Assembly: GCF_021088345.1 (NCBI RefSeq)
Contig: NZ_CP088156.1
Span: 6,324,001-6,388,000, forward strand
Reading direction: 5' to 3'
Source: Bradyrhizobium ontarionense
Lineage (GTDB): Bacteria; Pseudomonadota; Alphaproteobacteria; Rhizobiales; Xanthobacteraceae
DNA: 64,000 nucleotides
The translations under genes and the position numbers were made by a program. Shown here in pieces: positions 17,905 to 28,299 of this stretch (the stretch's first letter is position 1; every line of letters starts with the position of its first letter). Below the pieces are notes generated by a model. That model made no database searches. It saw only the letters and a program-made list of their open reading frames with translations, and was not told the DNA's origin.

Positions 17905-19635
17905 ATGACCACCATTGCAGACCAGATCGTCGAGACGCTCGAAATTGCCGGCGTCAAACGCATCTATGGCGTCGTCGGCGACAGCCTCAACGGCCTCACC
18001 GAGTCGCTGTGCGTCCGCAAGACGATCGACTGGGTCCATGTCCGCCATGAGGAGGTTGCGGCGTTCGCGGCCTCGGGCGAGTCGCAGATCACGGGGGCGC
18101 TCGCGGTCTGCGCCGGCTCCTGCGGCCCCGGCAACCTGCATCTGATCAACGGTCTCTACGATGCGCAGCGCAGCCGCACGCCGGTGGTGGCGATCGCGGC
18201 GCAGATCCCCTCGGCCGAGATCGGCGGCGGTTACTTCCAGGAGACGCATCCGCAGAACCTGTTCCGCGAATGCAGCGTCTATTGCGAGCTGGTCTCCGAT
18301 CCCGCGCAGATGCCGTTCGTGCTGGAGAACGCGATCCGCGCCGCGACCGGCGAGCGCGGCGTGGCCGTGATCGTCATTCCCGGCGATGTCGCGCTGAAGC
18401 CGGCGCCGAAGCGCGCGCCGTCGCCGGGGCTGGGCCTGATGCCGCCGAAGCCGGTGGTGCGGCCGGCCGAGCCGGAGCTCGATGCGCTGGCGGAATTTCT
18501 CAACAAGGCGAGCCGCGTGACCTTGTTCTGCGGCCGCGGCTGTGCCGGCTCGCATGCCGAGCTGATGCGGCTCGCCGAGATCCTGCACAGCCCGATCGTG
18601 CACGCGCTCGGCGGCAAGGAGCATGTCGAGTACGACAATCCCTATGACGTCGGGCTGACCGGCTTCATCGGCTTCTCCTCCGGCTACGCCGCCATGCATA
18701 GCTGTGACGCGCTGGTGATGCTCGGCACGGATTTTCCCTACAAGCAGTTCATCCCTTCGGACGTCGGGATTGCGCAAGTCGACATCCGGCCGAGCCAGCT
18801 CGGCCGCCGCGCGCGGCTCGATGTCGGCGTGGTCGGCGACGTCGGCGAGACCTTGCGGGCGCTGTTGCCGAAGCTGACGGCGAAAACCGATCGGCGTCAT
18901 CTCGACGACAACCTCGCGCGCTACGCGGCGGCGCGCAAAGGCCTCGACGATCTCGCGGTAGGCACGCCGGGCCGCCGACCGATCCACCCGCAATATCTGA
19001 CGCGGCTCGTCAGCGAGAGGGCCGCCGACGATGCCGTGTTCACCTTCGATGTCGGCACGCCGACGATCTGGGCGGCGCGCTACATCGCGATGAACGGGCG
19101 CCGCCGCCTGATCGGCTCGCTGGTGCACGGCTCGATGGCCAATGCGATGGCGCAGGCGATCGGCATCCAGGCAGCGCAGGTGGGACGGCAGGTGATCTCG
19201 CTGTCGGGCGACGGCGGTTTTGCGATGCTGATGGGCGATCTCATCACCCTGAAGCAGGAGAAGCTGCCGGTGAAGGTCGTGATCTACAACAACGGCACGC
19301 TCGGCTTCGTCGCGCTGGAGATGAAGGCCTCGGGCTTCGTCGAGTACGGCACCGACCTGGAGAATCCGGATTTCGCCGCGATGGCCCGCGCGATGGGCAT
19401 TCACGCGCGCCGCGTCGAGGACCCCGGCGAGTTGCCCGGCGCGGTCGCCGACTGGCTCGCGCATGACGGCCCCGCCGTGCTCGACGTCATCACCGCCAAG
19501 CAGGAGCTATCGATGCCGCCGACCATCGGGCTCGAGCAGGTCAAAGGCTTCAGCGTCTGGCTGATCCGCGCCGTCATGAGCGGCCGCGGCGACGAGGTGA
19601 TCGATCTTGCGAAGGAGAATCTGTTGCCGCGGTGA
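17905..19635 (+). CDS. poxB: Thiamine-diphosphate-dependent pyruvate dehydrogenase (quinone) / pyruvate oxidase
   Basis: Peripheral-membrane flavoenzyme of the POX family that converts pyruvate to acetate and CO2, passing electrons to ubiquinone; 576 residues (E. coli PoxB has 572). The catalytic Glu lies in [13 protein letters not shown], and the thiamine diphosphate motif runs from SGDGGFAML (about residue 434) to VVIYNN. The central FAD-binding domain is present. The ATG encoding MTTIADQ is chosen; the frame upstream is repeat-derived. It stands alone, with an insertion sequence downstream. Members of this family can differ in substrate (other 2-oxo acids), but overall resemblance to PoxB is strong. 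Confidence 0.9.
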   Translation: MTTIADQIVETLEIAGVKRIYGVVGDSLNGLTESLCVRKTIDWVHVRHEEVAAFAASGESQITGALAVCAGSCGPGNLHLINGLYDAQRSRTPVVAIAAQIPSAEIGGGYFQETHPQNLFRECSVYCELVSDPAQMPFVLENAIRAATGERGVAVIVIPGDVALKPAPKRAPSPGLGLMPPKPVVRPAEPELDALAEFLNKASRVTLFCGRGCAGSHAELMRLAEILHSPIVHALGGKEHVEYDNPYDVGLTGFIGFSSGYAAMHSCDALVMLGTDFPYKQFIPSDVGIAQVDIRPSQLGRRARLDVGVVGDVGETLRALLPKLTAKTDRRHLDDNLARYAAARKGLDDLAVGTPGRRPIHPQYLTRLVSERAADDAVFTFDVGTPTIWAARYIAMNGRRRLIGSLVHGSMANAMAQAIGIQAAQVGRQVISLSGDGGFAMLMGDLITLKQEKLPVKVVIYNNGTLGFVALEMKASGFVEYGTDLENPDFAAMARAMGIHARRVEDPGELPGAVADWLAHDGPAVLDVITAKQELSMPPTIGLEQVKGFSVWLIRAVMSGRGDEVIDLAKENLLPR

Positions 19636-19703
19636 GGCTGGCTGGGCGAGCTGACAGTGGGGCAATCTTGCAGTCGAGGCGTACGCCTCTTGCCACGACG
19701 ACG

Positions 19704-19825
19704 GTGCACCTCTCCCGCTTGCGGGGGAGGTCGCATCGCATCTTCGATGCGATGCGGGTGGGGGGAGCCGCGAGCACTGCCGCTGGAGCTGCCCCCACCC
19801 CAACCCTCCCCCGCAAGCGCAGGGC
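19704..19825. repeat. Intergenic palindromic repeat, family C-like
   Basis: Opens with a CTCCCGCTTGCGGGGGAG hairpin, contains GCATCGCATCTTCGATGCGATGC (a near-perfect stem), and closes with CCCTCCCCCGCAAGCGC. This is the same design as the unit at 6552-6714. It follows the poxB stop by 68 bp and may serve as its transcription terminator. Confidence 0.65.
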
Positions 19826-19903
19826 TATCGCATATGACGATAATGGCCTCCCGCAACGAGGACAGCCGTCAATTAGTTACTCGTCATGCCCGGGCTCCGT
19901 CCC

Positions 19904-21174
19904 ACGGCTGTCCGGTTTAGAATGAGTGGACAAGGCGCATGGCGTGGATTCTTCTGCGGTCTTGAGCATCGCCAAATGTTCGAGACACGCCAGGAAGGTC
20001 CCGCCATGCGCCACCACAATACTGTATTTCACGCGCTGCAGAAGCTTGTTCCGTGGAGGGATTTCGACCGGCTTGTGGAAACACATCGGGCGAACAAGCG
20101 CGTGCGCCGGCTCAGTACCCAGAACCAGTTTCTCGCTCTGCTTTATGGCCAACTGGCTCGCGCGGAGAGCCTGCGTGCCATTGAAGCGTCCTTCGAGAGC
20201 CACGCAGCGCGGCTCTATCACGTTGGCGCAAAGGAGGTTTCGCGTTCCACGCTGGCTGATGCCAATGCTCGGCGGCCCTATGAGGTCTTCACCGGGCTTC
20301 TGGCCGAGATGATGAAAAGCTGTGAACGGAAGCTGGCAGGTGAAGTCGCGGATGCGGTCTATCTGATCGATTCGACCAGATTTTCCCTGAACTCGCTCAG
20401 TGCCGACTGGGCCAAGTTCAGCCGCGGCATCAACTGCTTCAAGCTGCACATCGTCTATAATCCAGATACCGAGAATCCAACCTCGGCTGAGTTGACCGCG
20501 GGAAACGTCAACGACATCACCATGGCGAAGTCTCTTCCGATCCGCCTAGGCGCCACCTACGTCTTCGATCTTGGTTACTATGATTACGGCTGGTGGGCCG
20601 AGCTCAACAAGCAAGGGTGTCGTCTCGTTACCCGTCTCAAAGCCAATACCAAGCTCAGAAATGTGACCGAGAACAAGATCCTGAAAGACTCTTCCGTCCT
20701 GTCTGACCGTGTCGGCCTCCTGCCTGCGAGGCTCGCAGCGTCCCGAAAGAACCCGTTCCAGGATCCTGTCAGAGAGATCAGGATCTCTACGGAAACCGGA
20801 AAAATCCTGCGCATCGTCACCAATGATCTCGATGCATCGGCCGATGAAATCGCCGATCTCTATAAGCGCCGTTGGCAGATCGAGCTGTTCTTTCGCTGGG
20901 TCAAACATACGCTGAAGATCCGCCACTTTCTCGGAACCTCCGAGAACGCCATTCGCATCCAGATCGCCGTGGCGCTGATCGCTCATCTGTTGCTGCGCGC
21001 GACCCATAAGCTGCAAAACAGCGTCAAGAGCCTGCAGACGTTTACAGGTCTGATCACGCAAAACCTCATGCATCGCAAGCGGATCGATCGACTACTCGAT
21101 CGGCCCCCGCCAGCCAGGCAAGATGACCGCCAGTTGAGCCTAAGTATATGCTAAAAACTAAACCGGACAGCCGT
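19904..21174 (+). mobile_element. IS4-family insertion sequence, copy 2
   Basis: A 1271-bp element with the same 17-bp ends as copy 1 and in the same orientation, 8.3 kb away. It has a clean 12-bp target duplication, GGGCTCCGTCCC, at 19892-19903 and 21175-21186, the size typical of the IS4 family. The target is the left arm of a palindromic repeat that resumes at 21175. Near identity to copy 1 shows recent transposition. Confidence 0.95.
20006..21154 (+). CDS. IS4-family transposase (copy 2)
   Basis: Identical in length (382 residues) and, apart from Leu for Pro in the KILKDSS segment, in sequence to the copy at 11728-12876. The DDE residues (YLIDSTRF, YVFDLGYY) and the Tyr-Arg-Glu-Lys signature are intact, so it should be active. 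The start is the ATG with GGAAGG upstream, as in copy 1. Lower GC than the host genes marks it as foreign. Confidence 0.93.
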   Translation: MRHHNTVFHALQKLVPWRDFDRLVETHRANKRVRRLSTQNQFLALLYGQLARAESLRAIEASFESHAARLYHVGAKEVSRSTLADANARRPYEVFTGLLAEMMKSCERKLAGEVADAVYLIDSTRFSLNSLSADWAKFSRGINCFKLHIVYNPDTENPTSAELTAGNVNDITMAKSLPIRLGATYVFDLGYYDYGWWAELNKQGCRLVTRLKANTKLRNVTENKILKDSSVLSDRVGLLPARLAASRKNPFQDPVREIRISTETGKILRIVTNDLDASADEIADLYKRRWQIELFFRWVKHTLKIRHFLGTSENAIRIQIAVALIAHLLLRATHKLQNSVKSLQTFTGLITQNLMHRKRIDRLLDRPPPARQDDRQLSLSIC

Positions 21175-21252
21175 GGGCTCCGTCCCGGGCATCCACGTCT
21201 TTCCCGGCACTCCGAACGACGTGGATGGCCGGGACGGAGCCCGGCCATGACG
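21175..21252. repeat. Palindromic repeat, family D (target of the IS4 element)
   Basis: Two complementary arms: GGGCTCCGTCCCGGGCATCC and GGATGGCCGGGACGGAGCCC, with a second inner pair ACGT/ACGT. With its left end CGTCATGCCC at about 19883-19891, now 1.27 kb away, this was one repeat before IS4 copy 2 split it. The same family, with GGGCTTGTCCC in the arm, surrounds IS4 copy 1. Confidence 0.75.
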
Positions 21253-21395
21253 GTGTGGAGGGAGCCGGCCACAAGCTTGGGTCCGCATATGCGATTGCCC
21301 CGCCCGTAAGCGGGGGAGGGAGCGCGCCGCGTGCTTGGCGGGCGCCGCGTTTAGAACTGCACGAGGATGTAACGTGAGGCGATCGGGGAGGTGGA

Positions 21396-21470
<75 letters not shown>

Positions 21471-21824
21471 AAAGGGACTCGCGGTTACAGGCCCGAAGGC
21501 CGCGACCAAGCGCGGGCGGTTCATGCCACAAGGTCCCCGCATGCGCAAGCGCGGCTCGCCCGGTTTTCGGGGAAAGACCTCGGCATGCCCCGTCGGAATG
21601 GCTGGAAAGACCTTCGAATCGGGTCGAAATCGCCCGCCCGGACAGCAATTCCCGGCCTTTGCCGTCGGGAGAACCGGAATGACGGCGGTCGTGGCCGCAA
21701 CTCCCCATCCGGGCAGGCGACGCCGAACCAGGCGGAACTTACCGTCTGCGTCGTCAACGCCTCTTGGCTTTCGCGTCCATGGCCCCAATTGTGCCTGTGG
21801 TAAGGGATGACCGGGAGGAGGGCG
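21471..21824. other. Intergenic region upstream of tRNA-Thr, no gene seen
   Basis: A 354-bp GC-rich stretch between the 5' end of tRNA-Thr (minus strand) and the small plus-strand gene at 21825. Several overlapping open frames run through it but none has a convincing start or composition. It must contain the tRNA promoter and that of the 21825 operon; the latter's ribosome-binding site, GGGAGGAGGG, is at the end. Confidence 0.4.
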
Positions 21825-22013
21825 ATGACGGATCAGACCAGGACATCGGCGCCCGCGAAGGGCGGGCGCGGCGAGCGGCTCAAGCAGGCGCTGCGCGAGA
21901 ACCTGAAGCGGCGCAAGGCGCAGAGTCGCGAGCGCGGCCAGGCGGCGGCGCCCGTCGAGAATGATGGCTTGGACGAGGCCCCGACCGGCGGCCCGGATGA
22001 CGTGACACGTTGA
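21825..22013 (+). CDS. Small basic conserved hypothetical protein
   Basis: A 62-residue, highly charged protein. The first half is a basic helix (GERLKQALRENLKRRKAQSRERG) and the tail is acidic and Pro/Gly-rich. A very strong GGGAGGAGGG site precedes the ATG. It lies directly upstream of the oxidoreductase and murA genes; similar short lysine/arginine-rich proteins sit in this place in other Bradyrhizobiaceae as far as I recall. The basic helix could bind nucleic acid, but no function is established. Confidence 0.7.
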   Translation: MTDQTRTSAPAKGGRGERLKQALRENLKRRKAQSRERGQAAAPVENDGLDEAPTGGPDDVTR

Positions 22014-22035
22014 GCAGATTGGAAGAGCGGGGACG

Positions 22036-23757
22036 ATGATGACGGTCGATGACGGGATGGCGGCTGATTCGGCGGCACGGCGGGCGGAGCTGGCGAAGAC
22101 GCTGCCGCGCTTCGAGCAGACCTTCCCTGAGCTCGCGGCGCAGGAGATCGCGCGTCTGCGCGGTTTTGGCGAGATCCGAACCTATCGCGACGGCGAGCTG
22201 CTGTTCGAGACCGGCAAGCCCGGCCCCGGCATGTTCGTGATCCTCAAGGGCCACGTCGCGATCACCCAGCGCGACGGCCTCGGCCATGTCACCCCGGTGA
22301 TCGACCAGGGGCCGGGCCAGTTTCTGGCCGAGATCGCCCAGCTCTCGGGCCGGGTCGCGCTGGTCGATGGCCGCGCCGAGGGCGATGTCGAAGTCATCCT
22401 GATTCCCCCGGAGCGGTTGCGTGCGCTCCTGATCGCCGAGGCCGAGCTCGGCGAGCGCATCATGCGCGCGCTGATCCTGCGCCGGGTCAATCTGATCCAG
22501 GGCGGCGCCGGCGGCCCGGTCATGATCGGACCGCCGCAATCGGCGGCGATCGCACGGCTGCAGAGCTTCCTCACCCGCAACGGCTTTCCGCACCATCTGC
22601 TCGACCCCGCCGTCGATCATGACGCGGCCGAGCTGATCGCGCGCTATTCGCCGACGCCGGCCGAGCTGCCGCTGGTCGTGGTGTCCGACGGCAGCGTGCT
22701 GCGCAACCCCACCGAGACCGAGCTGGCGCGCGCCGTCGGCATGATCGGCGGCCGGCGCGGCGAGAGGATCTACGATGTCGCGGTCGTCGGCTGCGGTCCG
22801 GCCGGACTTGCCACCGCCGTCTATGGGGCCTCCGAGGGTCTCTCGGTCGCGGTGCTGGATTCGCGCGCCTTCGGCGGCCAGGCCGGCGCCAGTGCCCGCA
22901 TCGAGAATTATTTCGGCTTTCCAACCGGCATCACCGGCCTCGCGCTGACCGCGCGCGCCTTCAACCAGGCGCAGAAATTCGGCGCCGACATCATGATTCC
23001 GGTATCGGTGACCGCGCTCGATTGCGAGCGCAAGAACGGCGCCTTCGTGCTGGCGCTCGATGGCGGCGACGAGGTGCGCGCGCGATCGGTCGTGGTCGCG
23101 AGCGGGGCGCTCTACCGGCGCCCGGATCTCGACCGGCTCAAGGAGTTCGAGGGCCGCGGCGTCTGGTACTGGGCCTCGCCGATCGAGGCGCGGCTGTGCG
23201 CGGGGCAGGAGGTCGCGCTGGTCGGCGGCGGCAATTCGGCCGGCCAGGCTGCGGTCTTTCTGTCCGGCCACGTCAAGAAGGTGCGCATGATCATCCGCGG
23301 CGGCGGGCTCGCCGCCTCGATGTCGCGCTATCTGATCGAGCGTATCGAGGCGACGCCGAACATCGAGCTCCTGTTCAACACCGAAGTGGTCGCGCTCGAC
23401 GGCGGCGCCGATACAGGGCTCGAGCGCATCACGCTGAAGAGCCGGCTGTCGGCCGAGCAGACGCCGGCCGAGATCCGCAATCTGTTTCTGTTCGTGGGCG
23501 CCGATCCGGCCACCGGCTGGCTCGACGGCTGCGGCATCACGCGCGATCGCGCCGGTTTCGTCGTCACCGGCGCGCAATCCGAGCAGAACGCGGGGCGGAT
23601 GGTGTCGCCGCTGGAGACCTCGGTGCCCGGCGTCTACGCCGTCGGTGATGTCAGGTCGGGCTCGGTCAAGCGCGTCGGCGGCGCCATCGGCGAGGGCGCC
23701 CAGGTGGTCGCCGCGCTGCACGGGTTCCTGGCCGATCCGCTGCTTCCGCCGGCCTGA
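22036..23757 (+). CDS. Fusion: cyclic-nucleotide-binding domain + thioredoxin-like domain + FAD/NAD(P) thioredoxin-reductase-like domain
   Basis: A 573-residue, three-part protein. Residues about 20-150 are a Crp/Fnr-type cNMP-binding barrel ([20 protein letters not shown]). Residues about 160-235 look like a glutaredoxin/thioredoxin fold without its cysteines. Residues about 245-570 are a thioredoxin-reductase-like flavoprotein with an FAD motif ([12 protein letters not shown]), NAD(P) motif ([11 protein letters not shown]) and the late YAVGD. Where thioredoxin reductase has Cys-Ala-Thr-Cys, this protein reads [12 protein letters not shown], so the redox disulfide is missing (about residue 376). 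It may instead pass electrons to a ferredoxin-like or other partner, under cNMP control. It lies 22 bp after the small basic gene and 160 bp before murA. Confidence 0.9.
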   Translation: MMTVDDGMAADSAARRAELAKTLPRFEQTFPELAAQEIARLRGFGEIRTYRDGELLFETGKPGPGMFVILKGHVAITQRDGLGHVTPVIDQGPGQFLAEIAQLSGRVALVDGRAEGDVEVILIPPERLRALLIAEAELGERIMRALILRRVNLIQGGAGGPVMIGPPQSAAIARLQSFLTRNGFPHHLLDPAVDHDAAELIARYSPTPAELPLVVVSDGSVLRNPTETELARAVGMIGGRRGERIYDVAVVGCGPAGLATAVYGASEGLSVAVLDSRAFGGQAGASARIENYFGFPTGITGLALTARAFNQAQKFGADIMIPVSVTALDCERKNGAFVLALDGGDEVRARSVVVASGALYRRPDLDRLKEFEGRGVWYWASPIEARLCAGQEVALVGGGNSAGQAAVFLSGHVKKVRMIIRGGGLAASMSRYLIERIEATPNIELLFNTEVVALDGGADTGLERITLKSRLSAEQTPAEIRNLFLFVGADPATGWLDGCGITRDRAGFVVTGAQSEQNAGRMVSPLETSVPGVYAVGDVRSGSVKRVGGAIGEGAQVVAALHGFLADPLLPPA

Positions 23758-23917
23758 TTCGCGCCGCTCGCAATCGCCGCGGCGCCGCGGGCTGGAGAGT
23801 TCCGGGATGAATCCCGCGGCGATGCGACCTGCCGTTGCGAACCCATCAAATCGCCGTAATGTCGGTCCTGTTGCGCCAACCTTACCGAAATCTCCCGGCC
23901 AGCCCAGCAGGACCAGT

Positions 23918-25207
23918 ATGGATCGCATTCGTATCGTCGGCGGCAACCCGCTCCACGGCATCATCCCGATCTCGGGGGCGAAGAATGCCGCTTTGCCGCT
24001 GATGATCGCCGGTCTGCTGACCCCGGAGACGCTGATCCTGGACAACGTGCCGCGGCTCGCTGACGTCGCCCAGCTGCAGCGCATTCTCGGCAATCACGGT
24101 GTGGACATCATGGCGGTCGGCAAGCGCCCCGGCGACGGCCAGTACCAGGGCCAGACGCTGCAGATCTCGGCCGCCGACATCATCGACACCACCGCGCCCT
24201 ACGAGCTGGTGTCGCGGATGCGGGCGAGCTTCTGGGTGATCGCGCCGCTGCTGGCGCGCATGCACGAGGCGCGGGTGTCCTTGCCCGGCGGCTGCGCCAT
24301 TGGCACCCGTCCGGTCGACCTCCTGATCATGGCGCTGGAGCGGCTCGGCGCCGGCATCGACATCGCCGCAGGCTATGTCGTCGCCAAGGCCCCGGGCGGC
24401 CTGCGTGGTGGCACGATCGACTTTCCCAAGGTCACGGTCGGCGGCACTCACGTCGCGGTCATGGCCGCGAGCCTCGCCAAGGGCACGACCATCATCACCA
24501 ACGCCGCCTGCGAGCCTGAGATCACCGATCTCGCCGACTGCCTCAACAAGATGGGCGCGCGGATCGCCGGCGCCGGCACGCCCCGCATCGAGATCGAGGG
24601 CGTGGCGTCGCTGCACGGCGCGCGGCACACCGTGCTGCCCGATCGCATCGAGGCCGGCACCTACGCCATCGCGACCGCTATGACCGGCGGCGACGTCCGG
24701 CTCGCCGGCGCGCGTCCCGAGCTGTTGCAATCCGCGCTCGACGTGCTGGCCGAGGCAGGCGCGGAGATCAGCAGCGATGCCGAGGGCATCCGCATCGTCC
24801 GCAATGGCCACGGCATCCGCCCCGTGCAGGTCACGACCGCGCCGTTTCCCGGTTTTCCGACCGATCTTCAGGCCCAGCTGATGGCGCTGATGGTGCGCGC
24901 GCAGGGCGCCTCTGAGATCACCGAGACCATCTTCGAGAACCGCTTCATGCATGTGCAGGAGCTGGCCCGCTTCGGCGCCCGCATCAGCCTCGACGGCGAG
25001 ACCGCGCGGATCGAGGGCGTCGGCACCCTGCGCGGCGCGCCCGTGATGGCGACCGATCTGCGCGCCTCGGTGTCGCTGGTGATTGCCGGGCTTGCCGCCG
25101 AAGGCGAAACCATGATCAATCGCGTCTACCATCTCGATCGCGGCTTCGAACGGCTGGAGGACAAGCTCAAGGCCTGCGGCGCCACGATCGAGCGCATCCG
25201 CGAGTGA
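23918..25207 (+). CDS. murA: UDP-N-acetylglucosamine 1-carboxyvinyltransferase
   Basis: First committed step of peptidoglycan synthesis: transfers enolpyruvate from PEP to UDP-GlcNAc, in the cytoplasm. 429 residues, normal for the family. The start [14 protein letters not shown] leads into the substrate loop [11 protein letters not shown]; the catalytic cysteine that fosfomycin alkylates is Cys126 in [11 protein letters not shown]. The frame is open far upstream, but the ATG at 23918 matches the family N-terminus. It heads the conserved run murA, DUF2948, hisD, UPF0262, phosphatase. Confidence 0.97.
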   Translation: MDRIRIVGGNPLHGIIPISGAKNAALPLMIAGLLTPETLILDNVPRLADVAQLQRILGNHGVDIMAVGKRPGDGQYQGQTLQISAADIIDTTAPYELVSRMRASFWVIAPLLARMHEARVSLPGGCAIGTRPVDLLIMALERLGAGIDIAAGYVVAKAPGGLRGGTIDFPKVTVGGTHVAVMAASLAKGTTIITNAACEPEITDLADCLNKMGARIAGAGTPRIEIEGVASLHGARHTVLPDRIEAGTYAIATAMTGGDVRLAGARPELLQSALDVLAEAGAEISSDAEGIRIVRNGHGIRPVQVTTAPFPGFPTDLQAQLMALMVRAQGASEITETIFENRFMHVQELARFGARISLDGETARIEGVGTLRGAPVMATDLRASVSLVIAGLAAEGETMINRVYHLDRGFERLEDKLKACGATIERIRE

Positions 25208-25234
25208 GGGCCGTTCCGCCAAGAGGATGATGCC

Positions 25235-25678
25235 GTGACCGACCGGCTCAAACTGATCGCGCTCGATGCCGACGACCTCGCCGTCATCTCCACCCACGTG
25301 CAGGACGCGCGGGTGCAGGCGGCCGACATCATCTGGCGCCAGGCCGAGAAGCGGCTGGTGATCGGCATGAACCGGCTCGACTGGGACCAGGCCCTGCACG
25401 GTCAGGCCGAGCCGCGCCGTTTGCTGGCTGCGCTGCGGTTCGACCGGGTGCTGGCGTGCAAGTCGCGCCGGATCGAGCTCGATGCGCCCGCGGCCGTGCT
25501 GGAGCTGATCGGGATCGAATTCCATCCCGGCGCCGAGCCGCCTGCTGGCAGCGCGCTTCTGCTGTTCTCCCATGGCGGCGCGCTGCGGCTGGATGTCGAA
25601 TGCCTGGAATGCGAGCTGACCGATCTTGGGGAGGATGATCTGGGCGCCGGCGACGATGGGCCGACGCTGTCGGGATAG
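25235..25678 (+). CDS. DUF2948 family protein
   Basis: A 147-residue protein of a family almost confined to Alphaproteobacteria and nearly always encoded between murA and hisD, as here. Recognisable stretches are LKLIALDADDLAVISTHVQDA near the start, IGMNRLDW, and the C-terminal LRLDVECLECELTDLG. A GTG start is used, with AAGAGGA seven bases upstream, 27 bp after murA. Function unknown; conservation of context suggests a housekeeping role. Confidence 0.92.
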   Translation: MTDRLKLIALDADDLAVISTHVQDARVQAADIIWRQAEKRLVIGMNRLDWDQALHGQAEPRRLLAALRFDRVLACKSRRIELDAPAAVLELIGIEFHPGAEPPAGSALLLFSHGGALRLDVECLECELTDLGEDDLGAGDDGPTLSG

Positions 25679-25765
25679 GCCCCGTTCTGAGGGTTGACGG
25701 CCCCGCGCTGCCACGCCATTGAGCAGGAGATCGGGGGTGAGCCGCCCCTTCGGAAAGCGCCAGAC

Positions 25766-27061
25766 ATGCCCATTCGTCTCACCCGCGACAGCGCCGATTT
25801 CGACCAGAAGTTTCGGCAGTTTCTCGCCGCCAAGCGCGAGGTCTCCGCCGACGTCGAAGCCGCCGCCCGCGCCATCGTCGACGACGTCGCGAAACGCGGT
25901 GATGCGGCGCTGATCGAGGCGACGCGCAAGTTCGACCGGCTGGAGCTCGACGCGTCGTCCCTGCGCGTCACCGCCGCCGAGATCGAAGCGGCGGTCAAGG
26001 CCTGCGATGCGGCCACGCTGGACGCGCTGAAATTCGCGCGCGACCGTATCGAGGCCTTTCATCTGAAGCAGCTGCCGCAGGACCAGCGCTTCACCGACGA
26101 AGCCGGCGTCGAGCTCGGCTGGCGCTGGAGCGCGATCGAGTCGGCGGGGCTGTATGTGCCCGGCGGCACCGCGGCCTATCCGTCCTCGGTGCTGATGAAC
26201 GCGATTCCCGCCAGGGTCGCAGGCGTGGCGCGCCTCGTGATGGTGGTACCGGCGCCTGACGGCAAGCTCAATCCGTTGGTTTTGGCCGCCGCCCAGCTCG
26301 GCGGCGTCTCCGAGATCTACCGGGTCGGTGGCGCCCAGGCCGTGGCCGCGCTCGCGCATGGCACGGCGACGATCGCGCCGGTGGTCAAGATCGTCGGGCC
26401 AGGCAATGCCTATGTCGCGGCCGCCAAGCGGCTGGTGTTCGGCAAGGTCGGCATCGACATGATCGCCGGGCCCTCCGAGGTGCTGGTGATCGCCGACGAT
26501 AGCGGCAATGCCGATTGGATCGCGGCGGATCTTTTGGCCCAGGCCGAGCACGACGCCAGCGCGCAGTCGATCCTGATCACCGACAGCCGCCGCTTGGCCT
26601 CCGACGTCGCCCGCGCCGTCGAGGGCCAGCTCAAGACCCTTCCGCGCGCCGCCATCGCCGGCGCCTCCTGGGCCGATTTCGGCGCCATCATCGAGGTCGA
26701 CCATCTCGACCAGGCCGTGCCGCTCGCCGATGCCATCGCCGCCGAGCATCTGGAGATCATGACCGCTGATCCCGATGCGTTCGCGGCCAAGGTCCGCAAT
26801 GCCGGCGCCATCTTCCTCGGCGCGCACACGCCGGAGGCCATCGGCGACTATGTCGGCGGCTCCAATCATGTGCTGCCGACCGCGCGTTCGGCGCGGTTCT
26901 CCTCCGGCCTTGGCGTGCTCGACTTCATGAAGCGCACGTCGCTGTTGAAATGCGGTCCGGACCAGTTGCGCGCGCTGGGACCAGCGGCGATGACTCTGGG
27001 CAAGGCCGAGGGTCTCGACGCCCATTCACGCTCCGTGGGAATACGCCTCAACCTGCCATGA
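25766..27061 (+). CDS. hisD: Histidinol dehydrogenase
   Basis: Last two steps of histidine synthesis: oxidises L-histidinol to L-histidine with 2 NAD+ through a zinc site. 431 residues (E. coli 434). Typical motifs: [75 protein letters not shown] (the zinc/catalytic region) and [19 protein letters not shown]. The ATG at 25766 fits the family start. The stop overlaps the next gene's start (ATGA). Confidence 0.97.
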   Translation: MPIRLTRDSADFDQKFRQFLAAKREVSADVEAAARAIVDDVAKRGDAALIEATRKFDRLELDASSLRVTAAEIEAAVKACDAATLDALKFARDRIEAFHLKQLPQDQRFTDEAGVELGWRWSAIESAGLYVPGGTAAYPSSVLMNAIPARVAGVARLVMVVPAPDGKLNPLVLAAAQLGGVSEIYRVGGAQAVAALAHGTATIAPVVKIVGPGNAYVAAAKRLVFGKVGIDMIAGPSEVLVIADDSGNADWIAADLLAQAEHDASAQSILITDSRRLASDVARAVEGQLKTLPRAAIAGASWADFGAIIEVDHLDQAVPLADAIAAEHLEIMTADPDAFAAKVRNAGAIFLGAHTPEAIGDYVGGSNHVLPTARSARFSSGLGVLDFMKRTSLLKCGPDQLRALGPAAMTLGKAEGLDAHSRSVGIRLNLP

Positions 27062-27564
27062 CCCAGCACCCGCCAGGCGACGACCGGACCAATCGCATCG
27101 TGGCGGTGACGCTCGACGAGGAGTCGATCGGCCGCTCCGGTCCGGACATCGAGCATGAGCGGGCGATCGCGATCTACGACCTTGTCGAGGAGAACCTGTT
27201 CGCGCCGGAAGGCGCCGACGGCGCCGGTCCCTTTACCCTGCATCTCGGCATCACCGCCAACCGGCTGATGTTCGACATCCGCCGCGAGGACGGCACGCCG
27301 GTGGTCACGCATCTGTTGTCGCTGTCGCCGTTCCGACGGATCGTGAAGGACTATTTCATGATCTGCGACAGCTACTATCAGGCGATCCGCACCGCCACGC
27401 CCGACAAGATCGAGGCGATCGACATGGGCCGCCGCGGCATTCACGACGAGGGCTCGCATACCCTGCAGGAGCGGCTGAAGGGCAAGGTGCGGGTCGATTT
27501 CGAGACCTCGCGCCGGCTGTTTACGCTGATCACCGTGCTGCACTGGAAGGGCGAGGGCCAGTGA
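27058..27564 (+). CDS. UPF0262 family protein
   Basis: A 168-residue protein of the alphaproteobacterial UPF0262 family, function unknown. Conserved runs include [46 protein letters not shown] and [17 protein letters not shown]. It overlaps hisD by four bases (ATGA), indicating translational coupling. The same hisD-UPF0262 order is standard in Rhizobiales. Confidence 0.95.
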   Translation: MTQHPPGDDRTNRIVAVTLDEESIGRSGPDIEHERAIAIYDLVEENLFAPEGADGAGPFTLHLGITANRLMFDIRREDGTPVVTHLLSLSPFRRIVKDYFMICDSYYQAIRTATPDKIEAIDMGRRGIHDEGSHTLQERLKGKVRVDFETSRRLFTLITVLHWKGEGQ

Positions 27565-27642
27565 CGCCGCGGGCTTCCAATCGCGCGCCGCGCCCGGCTG
27601 AATTCTCCGCCGCCCACGCGTTCAAGGGGGGCGTGTAGGCGC

Positions 27643-28113
27643 ATGGCCGAGGGGCCGCCGCGCGCGCACCAGCCGCAGGCGGTGCTATTTGCCTGCGGCC
27701 AGAACAGCGTGCGCTCGCCGATGGCCGAGAGTCTGCTGCACCAGATGTTTCCGCAGGCGCTGTATGTGCGCTCCGCCGGCGTCAAGAAGGGCGAGCTCGA
27801 CCCGTTTGCCGTGTCCGTCATGGCCGAGCTCGGCCAGGACATCTCGCAGCACAAGCCGACCACCTTCGAGGAGCTCGAGGACTGGGAGGGGCTGAATTTC
27901 GATCTCATCATCACGCTCTCTCCCGAAGCGCATCACAAGGCGCTGGAGCTGACCCGCACCATCGCCGCCGACGTCGAATACTGGCCGACGCCCGATCCGA
28001 CCGGCACCGACGGCAATCGCGAGCAGAAGCTCGCCGCCTATCGCGAGGTCTGCGACGGGTTGTTCGCGCGCATCCGCAAGCGCTTCGGCAAGCCGGGACC
28101 TGCGGGGCTGTGA
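27643..28113 (+). CDS. Low-molecular-weight protein-tyrosine-phosphatase / arsenate-reductase-like protein
   Basis: A 156-residue protein with the P-loop Cys18-Gly-Gln-Asn-Ser-Val-Arg24-Ser (Cys-x5-Arg-Ser) near the N-terminus and the general-acid segment WPTPDPTG towards the C-terminus. This is the LMW-PTP fold, shared with thioredoxin-type arsenate reductases. The two later cysteines of ArsC are not obvious, so a phosphatase is more likely than an arsenate reductase. It lies 78 bp after UPF0262, in the usual rhizobial position. Confidence 0.88.
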   Translation: MAEGPPRAHQPQAVLFACGQNSVRSPMAESLLHQMFPQALYVRSAGVKKGELDPFAVSVMAELGQDISQHKPTTFEELEDWEGLNFDLIITLSPEAHHKALELTRTIAADVEYWPTPDPTGTDGNREQKLAAYREVCDGLFARIRKRFGKPGPAGL

Positions 28114-28299
28114 GTTGCCGACCCGGTTCCCGTGCTGGTGTCATCGAACCGAAACACCAGCGTCGTCCGCCGCTCAAACTGCCGCCGTAGAGCAGGCTGT
28201 CGCAGCCTTGTCGCACCCTGGCGGGTTGTGGAATGGCAGCCCTTCCGATAGGTTCCGCGCGCCCGCCCCACAGCTTTCGAATCCCTCAGCGAAATCAGC

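Noticed and set aside
11626..21174. Composite transposon bounded by the two IS4 copies
   Set aside because: The outermost flanks are not matching target duplications, and copy 2 has its own perfect 12-bp duplication, showing that it inserted on its own.
21523..21810. 95-codon plus-strand frame upstream of the small basic gene
   Set aside because: It overlaps other equally open frames, has no good ribosome-binding site and a composition like random GC-rich DNA.
23882..27025. Very long minus-strand open frame (over 1000 codons) opposite murA, DUF2948 and hisD
   Set aside because: It is the mirror of well-conserved plus-strand genes in GC-rich DNA; its product is rich in Arg, Gly, Ala, His and Asp with no recognisable domain.
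27643..28113. Arsenate reductase (ArsC) assignment
   Set aside because: The P-loop is shared with phosphatases, the extra ArsC cysteines are not evident, and no ars genes lie nearby.
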